Source: Ianthella basta (lineage: Eukaryota > Porifera > Demospongiae > Verongiida > Ianthellidae). From it: a stretch of 64,000 nucleotides of DNA. The position numbers and the translations under genes were made by a program. Below the pieces are notes generated by a model. It worked only from the letters and a program-made list of their open reading frames with translations. It was not told where the DNA came from and made no database searches. Below are positions 22,065-32,500 of the stretch, in pieces (positions within the stretch are counted from its first letter, which is position 1; each line of letters starts with the position of its first letter). The stretch covers positions 13,077,430-13,141,429 of the forward strand of contig OZ025869.1 of assembly GCA_964019415.1 (NCBI GenBank), written 5' to 3'.

Positions 22065-22897
22065 TATATAGTATGGTGAGTGCACAACAGGAACGAACCT
22101 TCTGCAGCAATATCGAGCCCAGACCTCTCCGGCGACGACGCCATTTGCATTCCATAAGCGCCTGCATTACGTCACTGATCCTTCTGGAACGGGCTACGGC
22201 ACCATTGCATTCAGTAGACGCCTCCGTGACGTCACAACAGGCTTCAGGGCTGACCAATGAGAATACTGCGCGCCTATTGGCAGTACGCTGACCAATGAGA
22301 TTACAGGGAACCAAATTCAAAATAATGCACAGTCAGCAGTTTTGGTTGTGGCCGTGACAGGGTGCTGGATGAAGAATCTTGAAAACGCTTCTTTTCTGGC
22401 AGAACACCGACTTCGATGCGGACTCAGAACTAGAGGGGACAATTTTAACAACATTTGAGAGCTTTCGACGATATCCAGCTGGACTTTGTTTCGTCATCTG
22501 AAAAAGTCGCTCAACAGACCGTGTCTACACGTCTTCCACGCCATAGTTTCGCGCAACAGAGCCGGACTCAGTGCTCGGTTCCTAGAGTACGTCCCTTTAC
22601 GCATGTATCTTGTCCAACTGACTTTCCTTCGTGCGACGATTTTGAGCGGTCGCGTTTTTTCTTGGAGCGTCAAGATCCTCCGCAGCACTGATTGTCACGG
22701 CCACAGTGAAATGGTAAGACTGCTTCGCCTGACAGTACGCACATTTGGCTCTGGTTTCATTACATTCCTTCTTGATATCAGACCTGTTGCGCAATCAGAG
22801 CTTTGATATCGTGATATCAGACCTCTTTTCAGGTCTATATCTAGGACCACCTGCCAATGCTTAAATCCCTATAGTTGCGCAATCACCATACTATATA
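22065..22897. mobile_element. Non-autonomous element with ~24-bp terminal inverted repeats
   Basis: TATATAGTATGGTGAGTGCACAAC at the left end matches the reverse complement of the right end (TATATAGTATGGTGATTGCGCAAC) with few mismatches. The interior has no convincing ORF. It is nested in the right arm of the CACTA element. Confidence 0.65.
22227..22234. promoter_or_regulatory. CRE-like palindrome TGACGTCA
   Basis: A perfect CREB/ATF consensus lies in a CpG-rich stretch, with a half site (TACGTCA) about 60 bp upstream in an imperfectly duplicated block. Whether it drives any transcript is unknown. Confidence 0.3.
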
Positions 22898-22903
22898 TGT
22901 TAC

Positions 22904-23059
22904 TTAAAGTGGGCTAGGAGTGCTTTACGCGATTTATGGCTCGAGGTGTGGGGGTCGAGTTGCTGATAAAGCACGAGGCGAAGCCGAGTGCTTTATCACG
23001 CAACGAGACCCCCACACCGAGTGCCATAAATCGCGTAAAGCACTCCTAGCCCACTTTAA
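22904..23059. repeat. Foldback (MITE-like) element
   Basis: Arms CTTAAAGTGGGCTAGGAGTG and CACTCCTAGCCCACTTTAAA extend inward through GCTTTACGCGATTTATGGC and GAGACCCCCACACC to a small AGCACGAGGCGAAGCCGAGTGCT loop region. No ORF. Confidence 0.85.
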
Positions 23060-23063
23060 ATGA

Positions 23064-23775
23064 TATAGAGTGACTTGCGCGGGCGGACGGCCGGCCTTCA
23101 GTCTTCCATTTTCCGATTGCGTCATCTGCAAGCCATAATTGGCTGATTCCATTGCGTCATCTGTAATCCGATTGGTTGACTCCATTCAAACTTACCTCGC
23201 ATTCTGGTCAGAAGGAAGGTAGAGTGAAGCGAGTAGCTGTAGCAGTAACAGGCGAAAACGGTCCTTCACTGGCAAGAAGACTCTCAATGCGCCTTAATGG
23301 AACAAGTCTGAGTTGCGCTATGTTCTTTTTAGCATCGCAGAACAACTACTTCCTGCCGTTGTTACTATCCGTTTGGCTAGCTAGTGCGCAGATGCCCGCT
23401 CGGACTGCCAGTTCAAGAACCGCAAAAAGGACTAGCGAAGCACTCTTTCTCTGCCATTAAAGTACTTGTTGCCGCCTTTCAGAAGCAAAGGATGGGTGGC
23501 AGGCTAGGCTTAAACTTACGGAGCGGCGAGGTCACACTTCGGCAGAAATGAAAAGTAACTTTGTAATTCGCGGTCTCAGTCAGACCACACTGGACAGAAT
23601 CCACCCTTAAAAGCGTAAGGAGGAAGTTTGAGTGCTTGCGTTTCTCGCTAGAGTTCTTTATGGCTCACCCAGCGTTCTTTAACTTCCATAAAGAACGGCC
23701 ATAAAGCACTCTGCAAGATTACGCAATATAAAGTACTCAAAATTCCTTTGATCCGCCCACGCAAGTCACTCTATA
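23064..23775. mobile_element. Non-autonomous element with ~24-bp terminal inverted repeats
   Basis: TATAGAGTGACTTGCGCGGGCGGA at the left end and its near complement TCCGCCCACGCAAGTCACTCTATA at the right end (about one mismatch) bound 712 bp. It contains a further internal foldback around 23650-23720. It abuts the foldback at 22904-23059. No ORF is convincing. Confidence 0.75.
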
Positions 23776-25379
23776 TACTCATATGACATGAGACGAAGTG
23801 TAGGACCCTTCATATGTATATCTATATCGAAATAGCTATGCCCCTTATGCATGACTAGACACCTATGCCACATGAATAATGTACAGGCACAAACCAAGCT
23901 ATCATATGATCAGAGCCAACTAAACAGCTGCATGCTAGCAAAAGTAAGTCTGAGCTCAACTCCGTCGGGTAAGAAAAACTCCATAAAAAGGAAAGATACT
24001 AAGCTAGCCAGTACATGCGAGTACTAGTCTCGCGTAGGCTATGCGAGTACACCATGTGGGTCTATTAATACATAATCACGTGAACATTGAGTCAATGAGG
24101 AGCGTACACACGCTCGCGCACACGCATGTACCCACTGTAGCTACGTACTGACCCAATCTTCCCTTTCCAAAGTAAGGTCACGGCGTCAGCCCCGCACCAG
24201 TAACAAGCGAAGAAAGCGAGACAAGTAAGGAAGTCCAGCCATTGTGGTGCAGCCATTTTGTTGCATGATGTCACTGAGGTCAGTTGAGCCCGCGCGCGGT
24301 TGTTTTAAGTTTGAAGGATGCAGCTCGCTGAATCAGGCTGCCCGTGGTTGTGTTCTTCAAGATGATCTATGTGTTCAGTAGCTTCCCGAAAAGCAATAAT
24401 CAAGGTCTTTTGGTAAGTCTTTGGTTATGTTGCTTAGCTTAGCTAGCCATCTACTCAGCTGAATAGCTTGTAGCTAGGTAGGTAGATAGATAGCTACTTC
24501 AATATCTCTTCATACAGTACCGTTTTGTTTAGAGGTAGTTTGCTAGTTTATTCACAATCAAGTAACTTGTGTGAGATTGGAACTAGATTGCGATGCTCAC
24601 CGTGCGTGTGTATTCGCGTTTGTGTCTTCAGTGTCTCCAATGCCCTTGGCCTTCGGTAGCAGGGATTTCTCAGCTGGATAGCTTTTTGATCAGGTGAGAC
24701 CATAGCTAATGAGAAAGCAGCCGGTAGCTCAACTCATTGGCACTACATTAACATACAAGAACTTTTAAGCACTCTAGCTTGCAAATGATTCATAGTTTGC
24801 TAGTAGTTAGATATGTGATATGCATTTTGTAGACCTGTAGCCTGTGCCACTAACTGCATTTACTGCATGCTGCAGGTGTTACACCATCAGCTATCGTTGG
24901 AGAGTAATATGGAGTGGAAGTTAGATTGTGAACCTTCCTGAGAAGATGCACATCTCATTTGTTATCACATTGGAGGGCAGGTGTGCTCCTTGTGTGTGCA
25001 TGTGCTTAGCTACCTCCATGCCTGTGGTTGTTGCATACATTGTAGCCAATATGCCATATGCATTGCAGCAGGCTGTACTCACTGATTGTCTCTTTTACTC
25101 CCACCAGGCTCCAAAGCATGAAGAACTCTCATCAATATCCATGCAAGTTCTCAACAGCAAATGATCATCAAGAGCTGTAGGGCTGAGTGTTGTATCGCTC
25201 ATACAACCATGCACCTGCAATTTTACAGAAGCTTATGCTCCTCGTCATTACGCCTGTCAAGTAACTTTACTGCATGTTCTTGCCTTTTTGACGACAGCAA
25301 ACATCACTGTTTCATTCTTCATTGTTCATCATTAAATTTTATACACAACATCATGTACCAAACTGTATAATTTCATATA
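23776..25379. other. Right arm of the CACTA element without a recognised gene
   Basis: I find no confident coding exon. A weak first-exon candidate (ATG at 24362 followed by a GTAAGT donor near 24413) cannot be linked to further coding exons. It may hold an untranslated or decayed transposon gene. Confidence 0.35.
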
Positions 25380-25851
25380 ATGATCATCACTCTTAAAGTT
25401 ACTGAAAGGTACTCTTTAAAGTCTTTCTTTACTGTATTTAAGGTTGTGACCATCTTTCATATTTATCAGCTGTTTAAGTACACCTTAAAGCTAGTAAATG
25501 CCCGATTTAAGGGTTGCCTTAAAGATGACATAAATTTAGTAAAGATGATAGCTTTTAAAGATGAATTAAAGCTTACTTAAAGGTACCCTTAAAGTTATCA
25601 AAGCTGTATCACTGCATTGCATTTAAGTTGCCTTTAAGCATTCCTTTAAGTCACATTTAAGTGACCATCTTTACTATAAGTTTAAGTCATCAAAAAGTCA
25701 ACACTTAAATCGGGCATTTACTAGCTTTATGACTTACTTAAACATTCAGTAAATGTGAAAGCTAGTGACAGACTTAAATTCAGTAAAGCCATCTTTAAGT
25801 CCACTTTAAGGTAAATTTAAGTGATACTTATAGGTAAGAATTTTTCCAGTG
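25380..25851 (-). repeat. Right subterminal repeat region and terminus of the CACTA element
   Basis: Dense CTTAAAG/TTTAAGT motifs mirror those of the left end, and the region finishes with ATTTTTCCAGTG, the complement of the left terminus. The phrase CGGGCATTTACTAGCTTTA is the near-inverse of a segment about 200 bp earlier. Confidence 0.8.
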
Positions 25852-26484
25852 TATTCTAGGACATATTTTTATTTTAATACAATGGCGGGCGAAAGTGGGT
25901 GGGGAACTAAATGGGGTTCCAGACGAAATTGGGGTCTCTTAATTTATGAGAGAATGGCTTCTTACAATTATATGGATGAACTGAGGTTGGCCTGGGACAT
26001 GTGACAGAACACAACACGTGACTATATATACATCAATCACGTAGCTAACTGGTGAGCATTATATAGCTAAGCTGCAGTATTGCATGCTCACCAGTCACAT
26101 GATTGATTTGGCATTGCAGCTACAAGCCTCTATCAAATCACGTGACTACATAGCTAGCTATAGCTACTGTGATTGCCATGCTGAACGGTTGAGCATCAAA
26201 TTAAGTTTTCACATTTTCTGCATGCAATTCTGAGCATCGATCAGCAGTTCAGTGTGGAACACATGATCATGCATGTAGCTACAGCATTCTGCAATGCATG
26301 ACCGGGCTACGTACAGCTTCTGATACATCATGAAGTAGCTATGTTAATTTAAACTACATAAAATTGCACATGCCCTGCATTACAAATTATTGGATTGACC
26401 AAATTGCAGTTCAATCTGTTACAAGAAATACTTCGAATCAAAGGATGTAATGTAACTGCAAAGTAAAGTAACCTAGTGAACCAT

Positions 26485-26490
26485 TTTATT
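26485..26490 (-). promoter_or_regulatory. Polyadenylation signal of gene C
   Basis: AATAAA on the minus strand about 100 nt past the gene C stop codon at 26593-26595. Confidence 0.55.
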
Positions 26491-26592
26491 TCGACAACAC
26501 TTATTCTACTATATAAGATACAAAAAGAGTAATGAATGGTGCAGATAATGTATACTCCACTGTCTATCAGTGCATGCATTTGTAAAATGAAA

Positions 26593-29500
26593 TTATTTTG
26601 TTCCCTCCATTGAGCGTGCTGTGCATTCGTCAACGTGGTAACGGAATTCACGAATCTGGCCCCGCCTAAACATTGTTCCACAAAAGTTACAAGTCAAATT
26701 TGGATCAAATGGCCACTCTTCAACATCAGCGGCAGCATTAGCAGGCTCCACTGCAAGTTTATCTTCCTTGTATCTACGAGCTTCATGGCGAATTTCCCGG
26801 TTGATGTCTTCTCCAATGTATCTACGGTTAGCTTCAAACCCAGACAGTGAAGGGTCAGAGGATTCGATATCAGGCTTGCGATTGGTCAGAGGTAGTGGCA
26901 AAGACAGGCTTGTTTCAGAAGTCGAGCTATTACTGTTTTGTGGACGGATCTTGCTGGCATCCATTGGTGGTTGTGTAGCTGCCTGGTAGCGCTCACTGGC
27001 AGCGGGAGGGTATTTGACAGGTCTATTTTCTACATCTGGCCATGCCCGAGCATCACTACCCATAATGCTTGGACTACTATGTGGAAATTGGGGCTGGAAA
27101 GCGTCTCTGTGCTTTGCTCTGGCAGTCTCACTCCATGCAGGGGCTTGTGCTGCTGGCCTACGGGAATGAGGGTCTTGTTTAGGCAGGGCTGAGTACCGTT
27201 CAGCTCCATTGGACAATGGAGGACTGTCTGTTTCATCATTAGCATCATAAGGTCCTGGTGGATCCTGCCTAATGATAAGTTCCTGCTCGTTACAGGGCTT
27301 TCCATACTGTGGGTTCTGCTGCCCATAAGGTGGGTGTCCATATGTTGTACCAACCTGCAGCTGGTATTCACCTGGGTTGCGGTGCCACTCTGGCTGGTTT
27401 GGTTGTGGTGGGCGGACATGCGGCTGCTGTCCATGTCTTTGGCTGGTCGGTGAAGGCAGTGACCTATGTCCCTCAGTTTGTGATGATGGTGGCCTAAGAG
27501 AGCTTCTTGGAGTGATCTGTATGGGAGAATGGCATAATATGAATAATATATGTATATACACCAATAGTGTTTCATTTATTACTGTAGAATTTTGGCAACA
27601 TTAAATGTGAGCAGATTTGAGAAAGAGGACTCTTCGTACTATATATAAAGTGTCACTAGGGGTGATAAATGCAAGTGAGTAATATTTCCAGTAAATTCGG
27701 TGTTTTATGCCATATGTAAGTACCTGTGTCCCAAAATTTTGTCCACGCTTGAAACCAATAGCATTTCCTGGGCTTCAAACGAGGAAGAATAGTTACACTA
27801 GCAGTGGCTCCTGAATGCTTTATCCAGTAGAAGACTAACAGTGGCTTTCCTTGAGTTAGTATGGGTATTCAACATCCTGCAACTTGTTGAAATATTTACA
27901 TATTTCAGAATATGTACCTGCACTTAGCTGGGGATGTCTGTAGCGAGAATGTGGGGGAAATGCTTAGTGGCTCTTTGTGCTCACTTTTCCAGTCAATAGT
28001 TGATATACTTCAGTCACTAATTGTCCAGCTTTTTAGGGCACTTTTTAGAGCCCTATATTGTTTTCAAATTGAGACTTTGGCATATGGCTTCATGTTACAG
28101 ATATATATGTATAAATATTATAGGGAAATTAAGTCTATCAAGCTAGACCTCTTTCGTGTTTTCATGTAACTGGAAGTAACGGGGAGGGAAAGCGAAAGAG
28201 GGTCTAGCAGAGGTCATTAATATTCATAATAAGGTATTTTGCACTTCGCAAACAACACGTACCGCAGTCTGGCTTGCTAGACCGTCCCACCTAGGGTAAA
28301 CCAGCTATGATTGCTCTGCAGTGTAGCGAGTCTGTGCAACCAGTCAGTTAGCACAGTTAGGAGCTGAGGATGGCCAAACCACTGAGCACTGTGTGCGCTG
28401 TCTGAAATTGGCTATTTCCAAAAGCAAGCTCAAGTATCGCTTGCAGCGCAAGTTGTCTCGAGGAGGCTGCCCGACTGAGTTGTACCATCAGCTGAGAGGA
28501 GTTGCTGGCACTGAGTTGTCTGCAAGTCTGGGTGTGGAGGACTGGACCTCTATTGTGTTTTAGCTGTGTTTACCTGTGTGTTTATTAATCTTTGTATTAG
28601 GCAGTTGAGTTGTTTGGTTATATTGTCTTGGGCCTGTAATCTATAAATAGTTGCTTATGTGTTAGTTATTTAGTGTGTCTGTTTTTAGTGTTTTTCGTAT
28701 GTAATGTACCTATAGTTGGTTACATCACGTGCTTAGGAGTAGAACTGATGGTGGACACGTGTGTGAGTGCCTTGTAGTAACTGTGGCCCTTGTGATTTGA
28801 TTAATCCTTGGTGTTCGTGGTTAGCGTCCGTTCGAGCCCTCATTCGGTCCCTTACACATGGTGGCAGTTGGTGGGATTGATCGACAGCAGGAGTTGCCGA
28901 GATCAACACCGCGGAAGTGACTGTTTAGCGAATGACAACGAGATCGGGTGTTCGTTACAGACGAGAAGAGTCCAGTATGTCGGGAGAGTCGGTGGACCAG
29001 GCGCAAATGATGAAGACCCTCCTGGAAGATAGACAGCGGCACGAGGAGGAGCTAAGGGAGGAACGGCGACGGCGCGAGGAAGAGAACAGAGTACGAGAGG
29101 CAGAACTACGCGAAGAACGCCAGAGACGCGAGGAAGAGCTCGCGAAGCGCGAAGAAGAGTCCAGGAAGCAGATACTCCTGTTGCAGGCACTCGCTGAAGG
29201 CGTGAAGAAGCAAGGTGAGGCAGCTGCACGCAAAGCTGAGAGCGATAAGGACGTGAGGGTGGCAAAATTGACAGAGAATGATGACATTGAAGCATACCTT
29301 ACGACCTTTGAACGGCTGATGGGTGCATATGAGGTAAAGAAGGACAAGTGGGCTTTCAAGTTGGCTCCACAGTTGGTGGGGAAAGCACAACAGGCTTATG
29401 CTGGGCTCTCAGTCGATGATGCTAGTGACTATGATCAACTGAAGTCAGCAATTCTCCGACGGTATGACATAACTGAGGAGAGTTATCGTCAGCGCTTCAG

Positions 29501-32500
29501 AGCAGCAAAGCCGGGACCAGGAGAGTCCAATCGGGAGTTGGCAGCAAGGCTTGAAGACCTTGCAGGTAAGTGGATGAAAGCATGCACATCCATTGATGAG
29601 CTCAGGGACCTGGTGGTCCTGGAACAGCTCCTAATTACAATCCCTGAGGATGTCCGCATTTTTGTCAAGGAGAGGAAGCCAAGGACCAGTGTAGAAGCTG
29701 GTCGACTGGCTGATGATTATATTGCAGCGAGAAAGGAGGATGCGGCAGAGAAAGGGGAAGAGGAGAAATCCCCAGATCGACGTCAATCCCTCCGATGTGG
29801 TAAGTGCCGGAAGTTTGGTCACTCGGCACGAGACTGCAGACAGTCCCTACCTAAGTGGGAGCAAGAGAAGGACAAACGGGAGGCCGGCAAGAAGCCTAAG
29901 AGAGACCTGAAGGACATTGAGTGTTTTAATTGTCACCAGAAGGGTCATTATGCCTCTAACTGTCCTAGTAATGCTCTATTCTGCAGGGAGAAGTTGCCAG
30001 GGAAGGTGGCAGAGCAAGCAATGACCAGTACTGGCCTGACCAGGAAGGGGTCAGTTGAAGGGAGACCTGTTGACAAGATCCTCCTAGACACTGGGTGTTC
30101 GAGGACACTGGTGCATCAGGAGCTAGTTCCCAGAGACAGGCTGCTTGAAGGAGAAGCAGTGGCCATTCGCTGTGCCCATGGGGACACAGTATTGTATCCG
30201 GTAGCACTGTTGCAGGTTGCTGTAGGTACTAAGATTATGGAAGTGAGAGCCGCAGTGTCGGAGACATTACCCGTTGATGTGTTACTGGGGACTGATGTTC
30301 CTGAACTCCCTAACCTGTTGCGTACCGACTACCATGCTGATGCCATGGTGGTTGTAACACGGGCTCAAAGACGTCAGATGCTCGCAGAGGAGGAAGATAC
30401 TCACCAGAAGGAATGTGAGTCCGGTGCTGCTAGCACGAGTATAGAGGAAGTGGGTGAGTGGATGTCTAACTTGGAGGATGATCTCTTCAGAGGAGGATGA
30501 ACCCGAACCCAACGTTCCAGGGCCCAGAAACGGGAGGAACGACGTGCCTATGCTAGGGTCATGGCGGAAGAGGATGCTTCAGCAGTGGATGATGTGCCAT
30601 TGGAAAAGGGTTCTCACCCCCTTGACATCTCCGCAGACCAGCTAAGAACCCTACAATCATCAGACATGACCCTGGAAGCAGTTCAACGGGCAGCAGATGG
30701 GCAACCATGCTCAGCGGGGGTTGGTTTCTTCCGAAAGGATGGGCTGCTCTATCGCCGGTGGGCTCCACCTGGGCGTGATGAGGAGATGGCCACAGAACAG
30801 CTGGTCCTCCCAACTCAGTGTCGTAAGACGGTCCTTGAAGTAGCCCATGATATTCCACTATCAGGCCATCTGGGAAAGGGGAAGACTGCTCAACACATTT
30901 TACAGAGATTTTACTGGCCTACATTGTACCAGGATGTTGCAGAACACTGCCGTACCTGTGAGGTGTGCCAGAAGACATCCCAACGCAGGCCCAGGAGAGT
31001 GCCACTGTCACCGCTGCCGGTGATTGAGGAGCCGTTTGGCCGAATCGCAATGGACATTGTGGGTCCATTGCCCAAAAGTCGTTCAGGAAAGAGATATGTC
31101 CTGGTCATCTGTGATTATGCCACGCGGTACCCAGAGGCTGTGGCATTACGATCCATTGATGCCGAACATATTGCAGAGGAGTTAGTGACAGTGTTTTCTC
31201 GAGTTGGTGTTCCCCGAGAAATACTAACTGATCAAGGAAGCAATTTCACATCCCATCTTCTCACTGAGTTGTACCGGCTGTTGCATGTACATCCAATTCG
31301 CACCTCCCCTTACCATCCTCAAACTGACGGCCTGGTCGAGCGTTTCAATCAGACGCTCAAAGCGATGCTCCGGAAGTCTGCACAAACAGAGGGCAAGGAC
31401 TGGGACAAGCTTATCCCATTCATGCTATTTGCATATCGGGAAGTGCCCCAAGCCTCCACGGGGTTCTCCCCATTTGAACTCCTTTATGGGAGGGCTGTCC
31501 GAGGACCTTTAGACATCTTACGTGAGTCTTGGGAAGCCGAGAAGTGGTCTGATGAGAGTGTTGTTTCGTACATGCTGTTATTGCGGGAGAAGCTGGAGAA
31601 GATGTCCCAGCTGGCTCGTAGCAACCTGCAGTCAGCACAGAGCGCCCAAAAAGCATGGTATGATCGGACAGCACGAGAGAGATCGTTTCAGGTGGGAGAC
31701 CAGGTATTGATCCTCCTTCCAACCTCAACCAACAAGCTGGTGGCAGAGTGGCAGGGTCCTTACCGCATTATTAAGCGAGTGGGAGAAGTTGACTATGTGG
31801 TTCACATGCACGATCGCAGGAAGAAGAGCCGACTCTTCCATGTAAACACGCTGCGGAAGTGGCAGGTGCCTGGTTCCACTGACACTGGCTACTGGTGTGA
31901 AGAAGTGCTGGAAACCACTGAAGATGACATACCGGTATGGAGTAGTGACAATGGCAACACAGTCAATGAAGCTCGACTTGCGGAGAGGTTGAGCCAGGAG
32001 TACCGTGCTGCATTGACAGGCGTGCTGGAGGAGTTTTCAGATGTCTTCCAGGACAAGCCTGGGAGGACTTCGGTCATTGAACATGCCATCGAGACTGGTT
32101 CAGCACAGCCAGTGAGACTTCCACCATATAGGTTACCACATGCCTACCGTCAGGCAGTGAAGGATGAGCTAGAGGAGATGATTTCCTCAGGAATCATTGA
32201 ACCAGCGGCGAGTGAGTGGAGTGCCCCTATCGTCCCAGTAAAGAAGAAGGACGGGTCCTTGCGACTCTGTGTGGACTATCGGCGACTCAACCAGGTTTCA
32301 GTGACTGATGCCTATCCAATGCCCAGGGTAGATGACCTCATTGATCGTGTAGGAAAGTCCACCTACATCTCAACTTTGGATCTGACACGAGGCTATTGGC
32401 AGGTCCCGGTGGCTATGAAAGACAGGCCAAAGACAGCCTTTACTACCCCATTTGGACTGTATCAGTTCAATATGATGCCGTTTGGGCTGAAGGGGGCACC

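Larger units (their letters stand above)
16872..25851 (-). mobile_element. Complete CACTA/EnSpm DNA transposon (8,980 bp)
   Basis: The left end reads CACTGGAAAAATCTGTGACT and the right end, in reverse complement, CACTGGAAAAATTCTTACCT. A TAT sits immediately outside each end (16869-16871 and 25852-25854), the 3-bp target duplication expected for CACTA elements. Subterminal zones at 16890-17650 and 25380-25840 are dense in TTTAAG/CTTAAA motifs, which in this superfamily bind the element's own proteins. Inside are a minus-strand transposase gene (18117-19706), a divergent plus-strand accessory gene (20281-21789) and a right arm packed with nested foldback elements. It lies in the intergenic space between gene D and gene C. 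Confidence 0.92.

Noticed and set aside
22455..22806. Overlapping plus-strand ORFs inside a nested element
   Set aside because: Arg/Ser-rich, no motif, several frames open at once because the DNA is CpG-rich. Treated as chance.
24092..24420. Possible first exons on both strands near 24270 and 24362
   Set aside because: A GTAAGT donor exists, but no downstream coding exon could be joined in frame.
27724..27772. Possible extra gene C exon reading GNAIGFKRGQNFGTQ
   Set aside because: At 49 nt it would break the phase between exons 35213-35115 and 27516-26593, which join perfectly without it.
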